From contig WPIO01000004.1 of NCBI GenBank assembly GCA_009760855.2, positions 12,596,501 through 12,660,500 of the forward strand: 64,000 bases of DNA, given 5' to 3'. Numbering within the stretch: the first letter of the stretch is position 1; the number at the start of each line of letters is the position of its first letter. Both the position numbers and the translations under genes were made by a program. The DNA is from Cristatella mucedo. Taxonomy: Eukaryota; Bryozoa; Phylactolaemata; Cristatellidae. This document shows, in pieces, positions 1-11,898 of the stretch. The notes beneath the pieces are model-generated. The model searched no databases. It was not told the DNA's origin and worked only from the letters and a program-made list of their open reading frames with translations.

Positions 1-678
1 ACCGTGGAACCTGTGACTATTGTAACTTGCTTCGAAACTGCTACCGTTCTTATTGTTGAGGTTATGGACTGCTGCTCTGACGGTGGACAAGCTATTTCCT
101 CTGAGTTCGAGGCTACTGCAGAGGATGTCTGGACTTCAAGGAATGTGACTGTAGCCAAGCCTTGCTACATGCCAGACGAGGAACTGCGTTATGGCAAGCT
201 TCTGTGAAGTGATAATGCCATATGTGCCATGCCGATGCTACATAGTGACGGAGAGAACTACCTGCTTATGCCGCAAGATCTACGTTTTAATCGCGATTAC
301 TTTTCGCATGCTTTCCGACTTGAGGAAACTTCTTCTCTGCATAGTCAAAACATCTGCGTGACTTCTTCTGTAATGATGCCACTGACTTTGTAACCTGGTG
401 AGTGCGATGCCGTCATCTTCGACTACATAAATGTCGACCAACGTCGAGCAATTATTTTGACCATGCTATGGCAGCTAAATCGACGTGTGGTAAAAGCAGA
501 TGCATTGGTCTTCTTATTCCAATTCACAGGGACTTTACTGTTCACTGCACTTCGAGAGTCTGCCAGTGGGTGTATGCTTCTAAGAGACGTTAGACACCGG
601 CCGTTGTCAAACATACCCCTCAGACTAACTGAGCTAAAGGCGGACGAGACCGGATTTCTGAGGCAATTTCAGTACTGA
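1..678 (+). pseudogene. Degenerate reading frame, unidentified, cut by window start
   Basis: One frame runs from base 1 to 678 (226 codons) with only two internal stops, TGA at 205-207 and TAA at 391-393, before the final TAG/TGA region. Far more stops are expected by chance at this base composition. The C-terminal third has a QRR-rich helix followed by a hydrophobic strand and the words FTGT and LLFTALRES. This faintly recalls the Walker A neighbourhood of PIF1/Helitron helicases with the Gly-Lys-Thr core lost. The resemblance is weak and is inference only. It could equally be another transposon-encoded protein or a decayed host exon. The 5' end lies outside the window. Confidence 0.3.
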
Positions 679-703
679 GTAAGATAAGACAAAGGCGCAA
701 TAA

Positions 704-882
704 TAATAATGCACTTGATAAAGCGCCCTCAGAGAACTCAATCTCTTTTAGGCGCTTTAAATTTGCTGCAAAGGGAAATGCGATTGAATGCTGAGTAATA
801 TCATGCTTGATAAACAACATGAATAACATGGTTAGGGGTGACATGCACAGGGTCAGCATGCAAGTGTGGTTAGTGGCAGCAA
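704..882 (-). mobile_element. Family A LINE (L2/CR1-like), 3' end only
   Basis: Reading the minus strand, the 3' UTR of the most abundant LINE here ends in its stem-loop (AAAGCGCC pairing with GGGCGCTTT) and a short (ATT)n tail, seen as aataataat on the plus strand at 704. About 180 bp remain; no coding part survives. It is broken abruptly near 882. Confidence 0.8.
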
Positions 883-1404
883 TCTCTCATGCTACGTTGC
901 AGGGAGGGCTGCTCCTCTATAAGTTGTGTGTGCTAGTTTTTCTAGTATGAAATCGTTTCAGGTATCCGTTGCCATAGCACTATAGCTAAAGGCACTCTGC
1001 TGACTCCAGCCACGTGAAGTGACGACGACCTTGACGCTTCGAAGATGCTCCGAAGTGCAGCTCGTTTGTGGGAAGGTCAGCTGTTGTCGAGGAAGATCAG
1101 ACGAAGTTAAAGCAGCCACGGCGACAGCTTGGAAGAAGACGACCCGAAAATCATCAGTAGCAATTGCTGTTAGTGCCTTTCGGCCTGAAGAGGCGGCGAA
1201 GCCAAGCGTTGACAACTACCATAGCTGGTTGTTAGGTTTATATTGGCGGCCGACGACGGCTTTCGTTTAAGTAGGAGGCAGCGAAACGGCAGCGCCAGCT
1301 AAACCAGCCGGATGATGGCGGATAGTTATGATTTGAGATTATGCGATTATGCGATTGCTCGATAGTTTATTGCCGAGGCCTTATCAAAACCCCGTGCCCT
1401 GAGA
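883..1404. other. No recognised feature
   Basis: Unique-looking sequence. Overlapping open frames on both strands near 958-1270 are short, without family motifs or splice signals I trust. Confidence 0.5.
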
Positions 1405-2180
1405 TAATAATAATAATAATGCATTTGATATAGCACCATCAGAGAACTCATTCTCTTTCTAGGCACTTTACATTTGCTGCAAAGGAAGCACGATCGAATG
1501 GCGAGTGGTATCATGCTCAATAACAAAAGGAGTAACATGGTTAGGGGTGACATGCACAGGGTCAGCATGCAAGTATGGTTAGTCGCAGCATACAGTGTCT
1601 GCACGCAGAAGCACACGAGGGACGTGTCACATGGACCCACTAAATGCTGTGATGTTATAAATACGTGCGTATTAGTTTCTTTTTAAATATAGTCAAGTCA
1701 GGAGATGTCGTCATGCAAGTCAGAAGCGCGTTCCACGCTTTGGGATCATGCGAATGATATCATAGCATAGTGTACAAAGGATTTGAGGTTCGTCCTTGGT
1801 GTGTGTAAACGATTAGATTTCGAAAAGCGAGCGGTAAGATGCTTAGCCTGGTGGAGAGTGGGTCTTAAAGGTAGGCTGGAGCTAAAGAATGCAGGGACCT
1901 AAAAGTGAGTGACAGAACCTTGAAGTCGATCCGTTGATTGACTGGCAGCCAGTGCAGGTCAGCGAGAAGTGGTGTGATGTGGCACCTGCGACGCTCACGA
2001 CAGACAAGCCTACCTGCAGAGTTTTGCACCAGATGTAAGCGCCTGATGGAACAGGCCGGTAGACCACCAAGCAGTGAGTTACAGAAGTCGAGACGGGATG
2101 TTACAAATGCATGGACCAATTTACATGTGGTATCCACGTCTAAACGAGCCCGACTTTTTTTCCTGCCTAGTTCTGACCGA
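1405..2180 (-). mobile_element. Family A LINE, 5'-truncated, with RT C-terminal region
   Basis: The minus strand carries the C-terminal domain of an L2/CR1-clade reverse transcriptase (frame 1865-2137). Key words are [10 protein letters not shown], the RRLHLVQNSA helix and [18 protein letters not shown], all typical of the region after the RT thumb. The rest of the C-terminus is frame-broken between 1640 and 1865. The 3' UTR and stem-loop follow, with an (ATT)5 tail at 1405-1420. There is no RT palm or endonuclease, so it is a dead 5'-truncated insertion of about 775 bp. Confidence 0.85.
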
Positions 2181-2689
2181 ACTTAGGAGTCGCATATTAC
2201 GTTTGTAGCAACGACAATCGTAGTGGATATGGAGTATAGCAATTCTCACGCGGCGCCCAGAACATCACGGAACCACGGAACTTCCGACCGGAGCAAAGCC
2301 TCATGCACAACTCCCGCCGGGCCCGACGGCTAGAGCTCAACTGCCACGTGCTGCTCTAATGCTAAGGCACAGGTTCAGGGTGCCTATTGTGTAACAAAAG
2401 CTTTTGTACCACTTAACGGTAGACTGAAATAGTCGGTACTGTACCATTATAATTCGGGAAATCACAAAAAAATTCGGCTGTCAAAAGCTGAATGATTTGA
2501 TTAATAAAGCCCCTTGCCGTTTCGGTGAGCCAAATGCGTCCCCCTATTCTGTTGCTATAGGTATCAGCCACGTGTCTTCTTTGCGTAACACGCCTTAGTG
2601 ACCCACGATAGATGAGCGGCTACGACCTGAAAGGATAGATGTATGAGAAAAATGTAAAGGTATAAGATGAGCAGCTACGAGCCAGAAAC
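2181..2689. other. No recognised feature
   Basis: AT-rich spacer. A tandem motif gagcggctacgac / gagcagctacgag near 2612 and 2670 (about 57 bp apart) hints at a small local duplication. No gene seen. Confidence 0.4.
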
Positions 2690-2915
2690 TTGTGCTTATG
2701 CGTGCTGACACTGTGCAAGCTACCACTAACCACATTTGCATGCTGACCCTGTGCATGTCACCCGTAACCATGCTATTCATGTTGTTTGCTTATCAAGCAT
2801 GATATTACTCACCATTCAATTGCATTTCCGTTTGCAGCAAATGTAAAGCGCCTAGAAAGAGATTGAGTTCTGTGAGGGCGCTTTATCAAGTGCATTATTA
2901 TTTTTATTGTTCTGA
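2690..2915 (+). mobile_element. Family A LINE, 3' UTR fragment
   Basis: Plus-strand 3' UTR with the repeated ACTGTGCA...TGCTGACCCTGTGCATG motif, the terminal stem-loop and an ATT-rich tail at 2897-2913. Confidence 0.8.
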
Positions 2916-2977
2916 CCTGCAAGGCTTACCGCTCCTGTCCGATCCGGCCTGCCCAGTTGAAACGCTAATCCTTCGCG

Positions 2978-3127
2978 CATGTCACCCCTAACCATGTTAT
3001 TCATGTTGTTTATCAAGCATGATACCACTCACCTTTTGATCGCGTTTCCTTTGCAGCAAATGTAAAGCGCCTAGAAAGAGATTGAGTTCTCTGAGGGTGT
3101 TTTATCAATTGTATTATTATTATTACT
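2978..3127 (+). mobile_element. Family A LINE, 3' UTR fragment (second, same orientation)
   Basis: Starts within the 3' UTR (catgtcacccctaaccatg) and runs through the stem-loop to (ATT)4 at 3113-3124. It lies 60 bp behind the previous fragment in the same orientation. Outer stem pairing is partly eroded (GGGTGTTTT). Confidence 0.8.
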
Positions 3128-5290
3128 TAAGCCCCGCCCTCATAGGGCCAGCGGGTCCGCGAAAAACATTACACTACGTGAACCTTTAATTTAATTAAGG
3201 TCTATTGGTTATTTTTCTCTGCGGTCCCAAGACTGTGGAACTTCCATTCATAGTTCTTACGTAATCCGCCCCTCTCTGCTGCCGCCGACTCCGGCACATC
3301 ACTTCCTGGCATCACTTTGAGTTAATTACGTGCAAGTAAAACGTTTGCGTTTTTAAGTGGTTAGATTACGTAAAAGCTTAAAATTAAGGGCGGTTCCTTA
3401 ACCATAAAGATTAGTAAGCAGATGCATTAAAAACCAGATTCCGGCATTCAAATACGGCAGCACACGCTTCGCCATTGACTGTTCAAGGACATCACAAGGT
3501 CAACATTGTAGTAATTCTTACATCAAACGATAGTTGACGTTGCTATGCTTGGTAATGTCAGTTTTCACTGAGATGCTTCCATCAGTAAACGAGTTTTTTA
3601 AATCTGTTGGGCTAGAAATTCCACGCTTGTCGGGAGATAACTCATCAACCACTTTGGTTTTCCCTTTATTTATGTTTGAAAGGTATTAAAAAAATACCTC
3701 AGGTGATGCTGAGTCGGCGGTACGTTGGGTTTCAAGCTAGCTGCTTTTACTTTGGGCGTCGAGTTGTATGGGAGTTGTGGGCTCATGTTGTATACACATA
3801 GTGCCTCTCGGTAGCTTTAGAATACACTGTGCCAATTAAATAGGGAGCATTTGTTACATCAAGGGGTGTGCGCTACCAATTGCTGTGCTACAGTGGGTGC
3901 ACCTTCACGTATCGGTGCACCAACTTCGAATCGCAAGCCGTACTTGGAGGCGCCAGCTCCGCCGGTACTTTGGCGAGCCTGTGCAAGGATTACCGAACTT
4001 TGCGTGCCTTGTGGCTGTCATAAAGTACTTGAGTGCAGGAGCCACTGTATCCCGTTCGTAGCATTACTTTCCTCAGAAAATGCTTTCCTGACTCGGCTAT
4101 GCTTCCCCTTTCTATCTTCGGTGCTGCTCGCGAGATGAAGGCGGTTGGTTGCCTTCATTTCGTAGCGACGAGCTCTCTAGCCCTCGTTCGTCTTTCTCGA
4201 CACGTCAGCTCATGCCGTCGCTCTCGAAACGCCATTTCTGCCCGCAGAGCGAACCCGTTCTGCTGCCATTCCTCGAGCTAAGCCTCGCTGCTTGAGCCAG
4301 AGGCATGACACCGCAGAACGGGTGATCGCTCAGCGGGCATTAAGTGTGCACTACTGGAGAGCTCGATAAGCTGGTCTGTGGCGTGCAGCTGCTCTGCGGC
4401 GTGCACTCGCGGAGACCTCTATAGGCTGCTAGCGGTCCACAAGCAGCAGACGGCTGAAGCGTGTGAAATAAGCGCGATCTGATGGCGAGCGAGACAATCC
4501 GAAAAGCTACTCGTGGGGGACAATGAGAGAGATAGAGAAGAGACGATGGCCTCGCCCATCAGTCACCTAGGTCGAGAAGGCTGGATTGTCGAAGTGCGGT
4601 CTGTTTAAGCCCGGGCTCGACGCAGTGGGAGAGTATCGATCGGTGGCAGAACACCCCAGCACGATTACCGTCCTATTGCTGAAGATTCTTATTCCGAGTT
4701 TTGTCCCGCGGTGAGAGCCGCCATGATTCTTGCTCGAGGAGGTGACTTGGCCTTGGGAGGAGAACATGGAGGTGACACACAAAATAAAAGTTTGCCGCGA
4801 CGAAGACTTAGCTTATCACTGAAGAAGTAAGGCGTGGAGATGAGATCTATCTGCTGCTGGACTGGGCCTTCGATATTACGTTGGTAGATGGAGCACCTCT
4901 TTCCGGGGTCATATTGGGTTTCGGGATTGAACGTCTGCAGCAAGCAGTCAAAGAAGCAACTAGTGCAGCAGCTGTAGCAGCTGCAGGTATTTCTTGGATA
5001 TGCCAGCATGCAAGACCATCGCTCGGAGGATTAATGGCACGGCTCTGATGTGGAGTCTACGAATAAATGCGCATCCATCGCACGCGTCAGTAGGTAGCTT
5101 CAGTCGGCGGTGAAGGACTTCGACCTCTACTCGGGCAGCATACTGACGCAGGTAGGTCAATATTGGGAATTAGCCAGTATAGGGTCGCATCCCGGGAAAA
5201 GTTGCCGGGGCTCCCATTAGTGGTCAGCCGCTGGTTCCGAGGGTGTATCTGTCAGTCTCTGACGCTAGCCTTAGCTGTCGGCTGCAGCCC
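3128..5290. other. No recognised feature over 2.1 kb
   Basis: AT-rich to 3.8 kb, then more balanced. Short frames at 3851-4281 and 4567-5160 have no recognisable domains, no consistent splice sites and strong overlap on both strands. I see no gene. Confidence 0.4.
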
Positions 5291-5296
5291 AATCTT

Positions 5297-5511
5297 TCGC
5301 TACACTTCTGCACGATAACTGCATATCAGACTGGAAGCGGTCGCCCAACAGCGGTCATCCAGGCTCGAGGCCGGGTGAACCAGACTGCTGGTGAACCTGG
5401 CCGCTGTAAGGCGTGCTGCTTTTCGCTCCACTTCTTGGCGACATCTGCATGTCAGACAGGCAGCGATCGTCCAGGGTCAAGGCCGATTGGATCAGACTGC
5501 TGGCCGAGGTG
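5297..5511 (+). repeat. Imperfect tandem duplication, about 125-bp unit
   Basis: Two diverged copies follow each other: ttcgctacacttctg...tgaaccagactgctggt (5297-5392) and ttcgctccacttctt...tggatcagactgctggc (5428-5505). Both share the core gcatatcagac/gcatgtcagac and the tccagg..cgaggcc/aaggcc block. Confidence 0.6.
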
Positions 5512-5759
5512 AAGGGCCCTGCAGCTAACCGGGCCTAAACTTCACATGTAGCCACGGTCTGCAGCTAGCGAGTGAGAGATTAATAGTAGCCTCCTGGTTT
5601 TCTGTGGGCTTGCTGTGCGAACTTTCTTTTTCTGCCATCATGCCTCTGGCTGAGTTTCGCGGCTCAAGCCAGCGACATTGCCGACTATTATTCGGCTCCA
5701 TAATTCCAATAGCCGTCGTCTAGCTTCTCTTCGCTAAGCGTTGCCTTTTCTAGCCGGAT

Positions 5760-6068
5760 ATGGGCAATATTTCTAGCTCTAAGTCACCCGTTGAGATTAA
5801 AAGCGAATAGGTAACATTTTCTTATCTTGAAATACTAAAAAATGCAGCGTTATTTGTTAGTCTATTCGACGCGAAAAGAAATGTCAACCAATGCGGCAGG
5901 AGACTAGGAAAACTAAACCAAATAGCCACTGCACTCGATCGACTTAAAACCATGGCTAAGGAGTTCGTTGAGGGACCCAGAGATAGCTCATCGTCCATGA
6001 GTGAAGGAGAGGGGGAAGAACGGTCTGGAGGTGAACTAGCGTTCACGATAGGGACAGCTGTCAGGTAG
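5760..6068 (+). pseudogene. 102-codon frame with N-myristoylation-like start, one internal stop
   Basis: An ATG at 5760 (G at -3 and G at +4) opens a frame beginning MGNISSSK, which fits the MGxxxS N-myristoylation consensus. One in-frame TAG stands at 5808-5810. The frame then continues 85 codons to TAG 6066-6068 with strongly protein-like content: a hydrophobic/aromatic stretch, a basic helix-rich segment (CGRRLGKLNQIATALDRLK) and a Ser/Glu-rich tail. Myristoylated N-termini of this type occur in Gag matrix proteins and in some host membrane-associated proteins. I cannot assign a family. It may be a broken retroelement gag-like frame or a host exon whose 5' portion is not coding (acceptor candidate atgcag near 5846, donor candidate CAG|GTAGAA at 6064). 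Confidence 0.35.
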
Positions 6069-6924
6069 AATATCTCCAAGCTACAGTGTAAGAAGGTCTG
6101 AGAAAACTGGTCAGATGTGCCGATGCGACATTCTCTGCAAGGACAGCGCTGACTATGGCATGCAAGAGCACTCTGCGTCAGCAATCTGCAACTGCGGGGA
6201 AATGAGGTACTGAAAACAAACTTTTGACAGTCATTGTCGATCAGACCTGATGCCGCCACACGGCAGAGAGTCAGACTCATTTCTTATGCCAGTTGCTCAA
6301 GTAGGAACTGCCAATGGATGGTGCCGAAAGATGCTGACGAGCGAGCAGGACCACGCGATCTAGTGCGCCAAGAGCTGCCGACAGAGGACTACGCCATTGA
6401 CAATACGATCGTAATTACTTCTTAGAATAGCACTATTCACACGGTGGAGAGGATTTCCAAATGAATTGCTGTCACCTCAATTCTGGTTCAGCTTTTTCCG
6501 ATCAATCCTTCTTATCTATGCTCTTCGTGACCAATTTAGCAGCAATTTTTTATAGAATGCTCAGAAAAAAGGCCTCGGATAGAGACTCGGTGGTGAGCAA
6601 AAAACTTTAAATCCAAACAAGATTATTTGAAGCATTTGTCGTACGATCGATCATACTCTTGCTTGGCATGGAAACAGTTCCCTTAGTAGTTAAAGCAATA
6701 AAAACCTATACTGTTGCTTGTTATAGCTATAAGGCGTTCGTGTAGCACCTTGAGAACCAAATGTCAAAGCAGGAGGTTTAGAGCTCGCTGTAAGATAGCC
6801 AATAGCCCAGAGTTAATGAAAAGTAAGATATCATGCTTATTCAAGCATGCTAAAACGCACAGGAAGACACCTAGAACCGCTGTTTAGTAGCACTCCTTTT
6901 TATTACTCAATAGAGTTTGGATTT
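6069..6924. other. No recognised feature
   Basis: AT-rich DNA. The 63-codon plus frame at 6234-6425 shows no motif. I see nothing else. Confidence 0.4.
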
Positions 6925-7300
6925 AGTTCCGTTCATTCAGTTTGTATGCTCCCAAAGCCTGGAACTCCCTCCCGACCTGCGTCAGAACATCCCCTGACCT
7001 GGCCACATTTAAAAAGAATTTAAAAACATACCTATTTAGGACAGCATTTAGTGGATCCCTGTGATTCGTCCTCGATGTGCTTATGCGTGTTGACACTGTG
7101 CATGCTGCCACTAAGCACATTTGCATGCTGACCCTGTGCATGTCACCCCTAACCATGTTATTCATTTTTGTTTGTTTATCACGCATGATTTGACTTACCA
7201 TTCAATTGCATTTCCATTTGCAGCAAATGTAAAGCCCCTAGAGAGAGATTAAGTTCTCTGAGGGCGCTTTATCAAGTGAATTATTATTATTATTATTATT
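6925..7300 (+). mobile_element. Family A LINE, C-terminal tip and 3' UTR
   Basis: Begins at the conserved [12 protein letters not shown]-equivalent codons, continues through TSPDL.TFKK.LKT to the stop near FSGSL, then about 230 bp of 3' UTR, a stem-loop (outer arm AAAGCCCC, partly mispaired) and (ATT)6 at 7281-7300. Confidence 0.85.
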
Positions 7301-8039
7301 TACCTTTAGCTTATACGTATTAATACGACCAGCATTAGTTACCAAATGCCAAGCGATGTATAGTGAGCTTTGACGTTTGGCGGTCTTTTCTGCGGCCTCT
7401 GTCTAGCTGTCTTATTTTCTTTATGTTAGCCGCAAGCCAAAAGACGTCTGAGCATAAAAGACCTGTCGCTTAGTCAGAGGTTCGCACTCAGCTTGGAAGT
7501 TGGATGGCGTCGTATTGTAGTGGCTCATCGAAGAAGTAAGGTCAGAACGAAGGGTCAAGCAGAAGGGCAGAGCATGACGCAAGTTAATTTCGGACGTTCA
7601 TCATTGGCAAGAGTTGTCCCCTAGTGGAGATACGAGTGGGGCTTCTATAGGTCGGGGCACGCATATTTACTGGCATGAATCATTGTATTCGCGAACACGA
7701 TAACGAGACGGCTCAAAGAAAAAGGCACAAAACTATTCAGCCTCAAGGTCAATATCTGAGCTAGAGTAAATGGTCATTGTCTTATATGTTTCTTCAGAAC
7801 CCGGATAGCAAGACTACAGCTTGCGAGCAGCAAAAACGACGAGCCCTGGAATGCACTTACTTCTTGAAACAGTTGACCTTTACTAATAGCAGCGATCTTA
7901 TTGGAGCGCTCCTCGAACGGCGTACACCATGCACGCCGCGACGTTATACCAATGTTCACAACTTTTGGCCCGAAATATCTTGTCTTTCCTCCTGCTTTCA
8001 GGCATTGAGCTGTGATACCATTGATCATTAAGTCTTTAG
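7301..8039. other. No recognised feature
   Basis: Two opposing frames at 7774-8049 are complementary shadows of each other. Neither has a recognisable motif. Confidence 0.4.
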
Positions 8040-8558
8040 TGCCGATCATCTAGCCGGGGCATCACTGTTACCATACTGCAGCTGTTTAGGTCATACCTCA
8101 TTTAAGATTTCAGACCGCAGCTGTCAACTAACAAAAGTACTAAACCTTGTAACCTATGAGCTTATCTCGGGAAGTTGTTGTTCTCGTTCCACTACTTTTC
8201 ACAATTAGTACTTGCCCTCCTGTCGACTTTACTGCTAGGACAATCTAGGCTTCAATGTTTATGCAGATGTCACAGCAGTGCCTTTGCTTAGATACCTTCC
8301 TGCCTTTCAGCAGTTCAAACTCTCTCTCACCTCCCTTGTGCTAACACTCGCATGTGCACTATAGGTAACTCTCTCAAATTGAATGATGATACAACCACAG
8401 TGGTCTTTGAGTGAGAACCTAGTGTCAGTTGGACACTGGAAAGCTCAGCAACCCATTCAAAATGGACTCGACCAGCATACTTCTGGACCAACTGCACGAA
8501 AACGGCGTCCTTTCGACCTGACCTTTTACTAGTTGACCACATCACCTCCACAATCACG
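8040..8558 (+). mobile_element. LINE reverse transcriptase fragment, family A-like
   Basis: Plus-strand remnant of the RT palm: FNVYADVTAV at about 8252-8281 corresponds to the catalytic (F/Y)xDD box with the second Asp replaced. It is followed by the LxLNDDKT-like block (ctgaatgatgatacaacc, 8379-8396). Frames are interrupted. It ends where the tail of the opposite-strand family B element begins. Confidence 0.55.
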
Positions 8559-8559
8559 T

Positions 8560-9850
8560 AATGTAATATAATGTAATGCATCTCCGTCTGTAACTCCACA
8601 AAGCCATAAAGACTATGTGCGTGTTACGCAGGAGAGTTTCGTATAGCGAACTCACAGCCTAAGCGGCTATCGGTACGCATTCGGTTGCCAACAGACTTTA
8701 TCTCACGCAACAAAGAAAAAGTGGGAATCATAGAATAGTCAGGAGAGCAGTTGCGGTCGTTCGTAGCGTGGAAGTAGCAGCTCAGGACCGCTGAAAAGGA
8801 TGAGCCATATTCGGCAGCAGGAGAGTAGTTGTCGCTGCGTAAGAATTTTGGAAGCGAGTTCCACAGTCGAGGACCTACAGAGCTAAAGCTTTTGTCGCCA
8901 ACAATCTTTGAGCAGAAGAATAAAACAGCTCATTTATTGTCCATACAGGACATGAGGGCATGAGGAGGCTGAAACTGGTGCAGCAGATCAACCAGGTATG
9001 GAGGAGAAAAGCCTTGTGGGTCAGCGTAAGAACTTTGCTCTGTATCCGTCGATCAACCGGCAGCCATCCTAGCATTTTTAGCTAAGGAGACACGTGGTCA
9101 AACCTATGGGACTTGAAAACTAGCATTGCAGCCATATTCGTAGCCATCTGCAGTGGCCTAGTTGCTTTTTGGTAGCCCAGCCGAAATGGAATTACAATAA
9201 TCAAGCCGAGACAGAACTAAAGAGCTAGTTAAATTTTTGCAAGCCTCTGTGGAAGAGCGCTCCTAATCTTACATACTGATCGGTTTTGAAGGCTAGCTGT
9301 AGAAGCAGTCTCCTGAATGAAGCTTTTAAAATTGAGGCAGCTGCCAAAAACGACACCTAAATTTTGAGCACGTGGTTATGATCGCACAACAGCATCATCT
9401 ATTAGAAGAGCAAAGCCTTCTAATCCAGCCGTGTGCTTAGGGTGTCCTTTGAGCAGCAGTTTGGTTTTATCGTCATTTAGTTTTGAGAAGTATACCGACA
9501 TCCGGGATCGAATACTGGCAAGGCATGCAATCAGTTTCTCAGTTGCTGCAGCAGATTCCGACGGTTTGAATGACAAATACAGCTGAGTATCGTCAGCATA
9601 GAAGTGATATCCTATTCTATGGGCCTTAATCCCTTTTCTCAGAGGTTGAGTGTAAATAGAGAACAGCAAGGGACCGAGGATGGACCCTTAAGGGACTTCA
9701 TAGGTGAACCATATCGTTCGTGAAACCTGACCCCCATATGCCACGGATTAAACACGATCGGGCTAGTACTATTTAAACCACTGCAGTGCCTTATCTGCCA
9801 GACCGATCATTGTTCTCAATCGTTCAAGTAGGACATCATCCACCTGCTTT
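8560..9850 (-). mobile_element. Family B LINE (L2/CR1-like), RT palm to 3' end
   Basis: Minus-strand copy of about 1.3 kb. From 5' to 3' it carries the ALQWF block, a [13 protein letters not shown] block, the catalytic box [10 protein letters not shown] (both Asp present, near 9590), the [12 protein letters not shown] block, the thumb region, and the LGWLPVDRRIQSKVLTLTHKAFL domain (8875-9075). The 3' UTR (ctccgtctgtaactccacaaagcc, reversed) follows, with a (TAATG)n-type tail at 8555-8580. Stops and frameshifts separate the blocks. It is the most complete RT palm in the window. Confidence 0.85.
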
Positions 9851-9954
9851 CAGCTATGCATCATTTAATAGTTCAAGGTTGCATTGTTAATGATGCGCAG
9901 CCAAGCTGGTCCGCACATTTCTGACATCCGCTCCAGCACGTCTGCCAAATTCAC

Positions 9955-10110
9955 CACTTGCTAGTATTCCTGCGTGTGCTAGAAGACGTTTACAGTTCTA
10001 GCACAACTTTGCAGCCAGAAGTGTCAGTCGTGAACTTCGCAACTGCTATGCTACAGCACTTCTCGCCGACCCTTACGGCCTCGCCCTCAAGCAGCGTAAT
10101 TACTTAAAGT
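9955..10110 (+). mobile_element. Family A LINE, short RT C-terminal fragment
   Basis: Plus strand tctagcacaactttgcagcc...cttctcgccgaccctta matches the [13 protein letters not shown]..CH..PLLAD segment of family A. Truncated on both sides. Confidence 0.6.
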
Positions 10111-10610
10111 TCCTGTGACCTACTGTCTCTCAAACTCTTATTGTTTACTTGCTCTAGCCGAGATACTTACTCCGCGGGCGGTCGTACCATCTGCTCCCGT
10201 AATTCCGATCGCTGCGCTTCTAAGTCAGCTCAAATCCTTTGGGGATCATTTTTTCGTGTCGGACTCGACGCAGCCTGAGACTGGCCCGTGGGTGTGTGAT
10301 GCTCTGCCCAGCAGGCCCGCAGTAGGCCGATCCACGAACACACGCACACTCTGCAAAACTTCCGGTCGTCCGATGGGCATAAATCAATCAATCGATCAGC
10401 CTTCTCAGTTCGACGAAGCAAGCTCCGATGCCTGCTTGAGCCACCGAAGCAGCCACGAGCTCAGGCCCGCGCATTCGGCTCAGCCACGAGCTCAGGACGA
10501 TTCGAGCCCTGATCGGAGGTTGTTGACCTCGAGCATGGCAACGTGAGGACCGAGGGCAGCGTCCACTAGCCCGTTGGTTGCCTTTTTTAAGCTACCGCCC
10601 TCTCACGTTT
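10111..10610. other. No recognised gene
   Basis: A 143-codon plus frame (10115-10546) is open but of biased, low-complexity Ser/Pro/Arg content. It has no domain, and its complement is partly open too. I do not call it coding. Confidence 0.4.
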
Positions 10611-10731
<121 letters not shown>

Positions 10732-10817
10732 CTTGTCGCGGCGTTTGTCTTACTGCTGGTCTCAGTGTCTGTCCGTCTCCTGGCTTTCTGTCTGTCGATC
10801 TGACCGTCTATTTAACA

Positions 10818-11406
<589 letters not shown>

Positions 11407-11551
11407 TTCTATCCTTTGCAGTTTTTCTCTTGCTTTCCACGGTCCTCAAGCGTCACTTAAGCTCTCAGAGCTTGGTCGAGCAGCGGGCAGGCAGCGAGCG
11501 ATTGGTCTAGCTTAACTGCTAGAGGCACTCCAATAAGTAGTAGAAACGCAC

Positions 11552-11668
11552 AATGAACCCACTAGCCGTACCGCCTGAGCTTATGCAAGCCTTGTTTGGA
11601 TATTTACCTTGCACTGAGCTTCGGCCTTTGTTCGCTTCATCGTGGGCGGCCTCGAGTCAGCTGGTCCA
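11552..11668 (+). CDS. F-box-like reading frame (38 codons)
   Basis: An ATG at 11552 with A at -3 opens MNPLAVPPELMQALFGYLP, continuing ...ELRPLFASSW before TAG at 11666. This follows the F-box pattern: PPEL, two hydrophobic positions, (F)xYLP, then EL.xLF..SxxW. An F-box is the Skp1-binding module of SCF ubiquitin ligases. Only the box is present. It may be the first exon of a longer gene, with a weak donor ATC|GTGGGC at 11641, or a truncated pseudogene. It sits 230 bp upstream of the profilin-family start on the same strand. The match rests on about 26 residues. Confidence 0.35.
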
Positions 11669-11898
11669 TTAGCCGCCGTCGGAAGCGGGCATCTGAACAC
11701 GCTGCGGCAGGCGAGGCGGCTGCCAGGTAAAGATCTCTCGCGAAAAGGGGGCTTAGAACATGCGTATTCCCGCCTGTCGCCGTTAATAACGCGTAGCGTT
11801 CTGCAGTTGCATCAGCCCTTGCTGTTTCTAGTAAGCGACCCGACTTCAGCAGGAGCATCCGCTACGCTAAACTCCTCTCAGCTGGACTCCCCCAGCAA

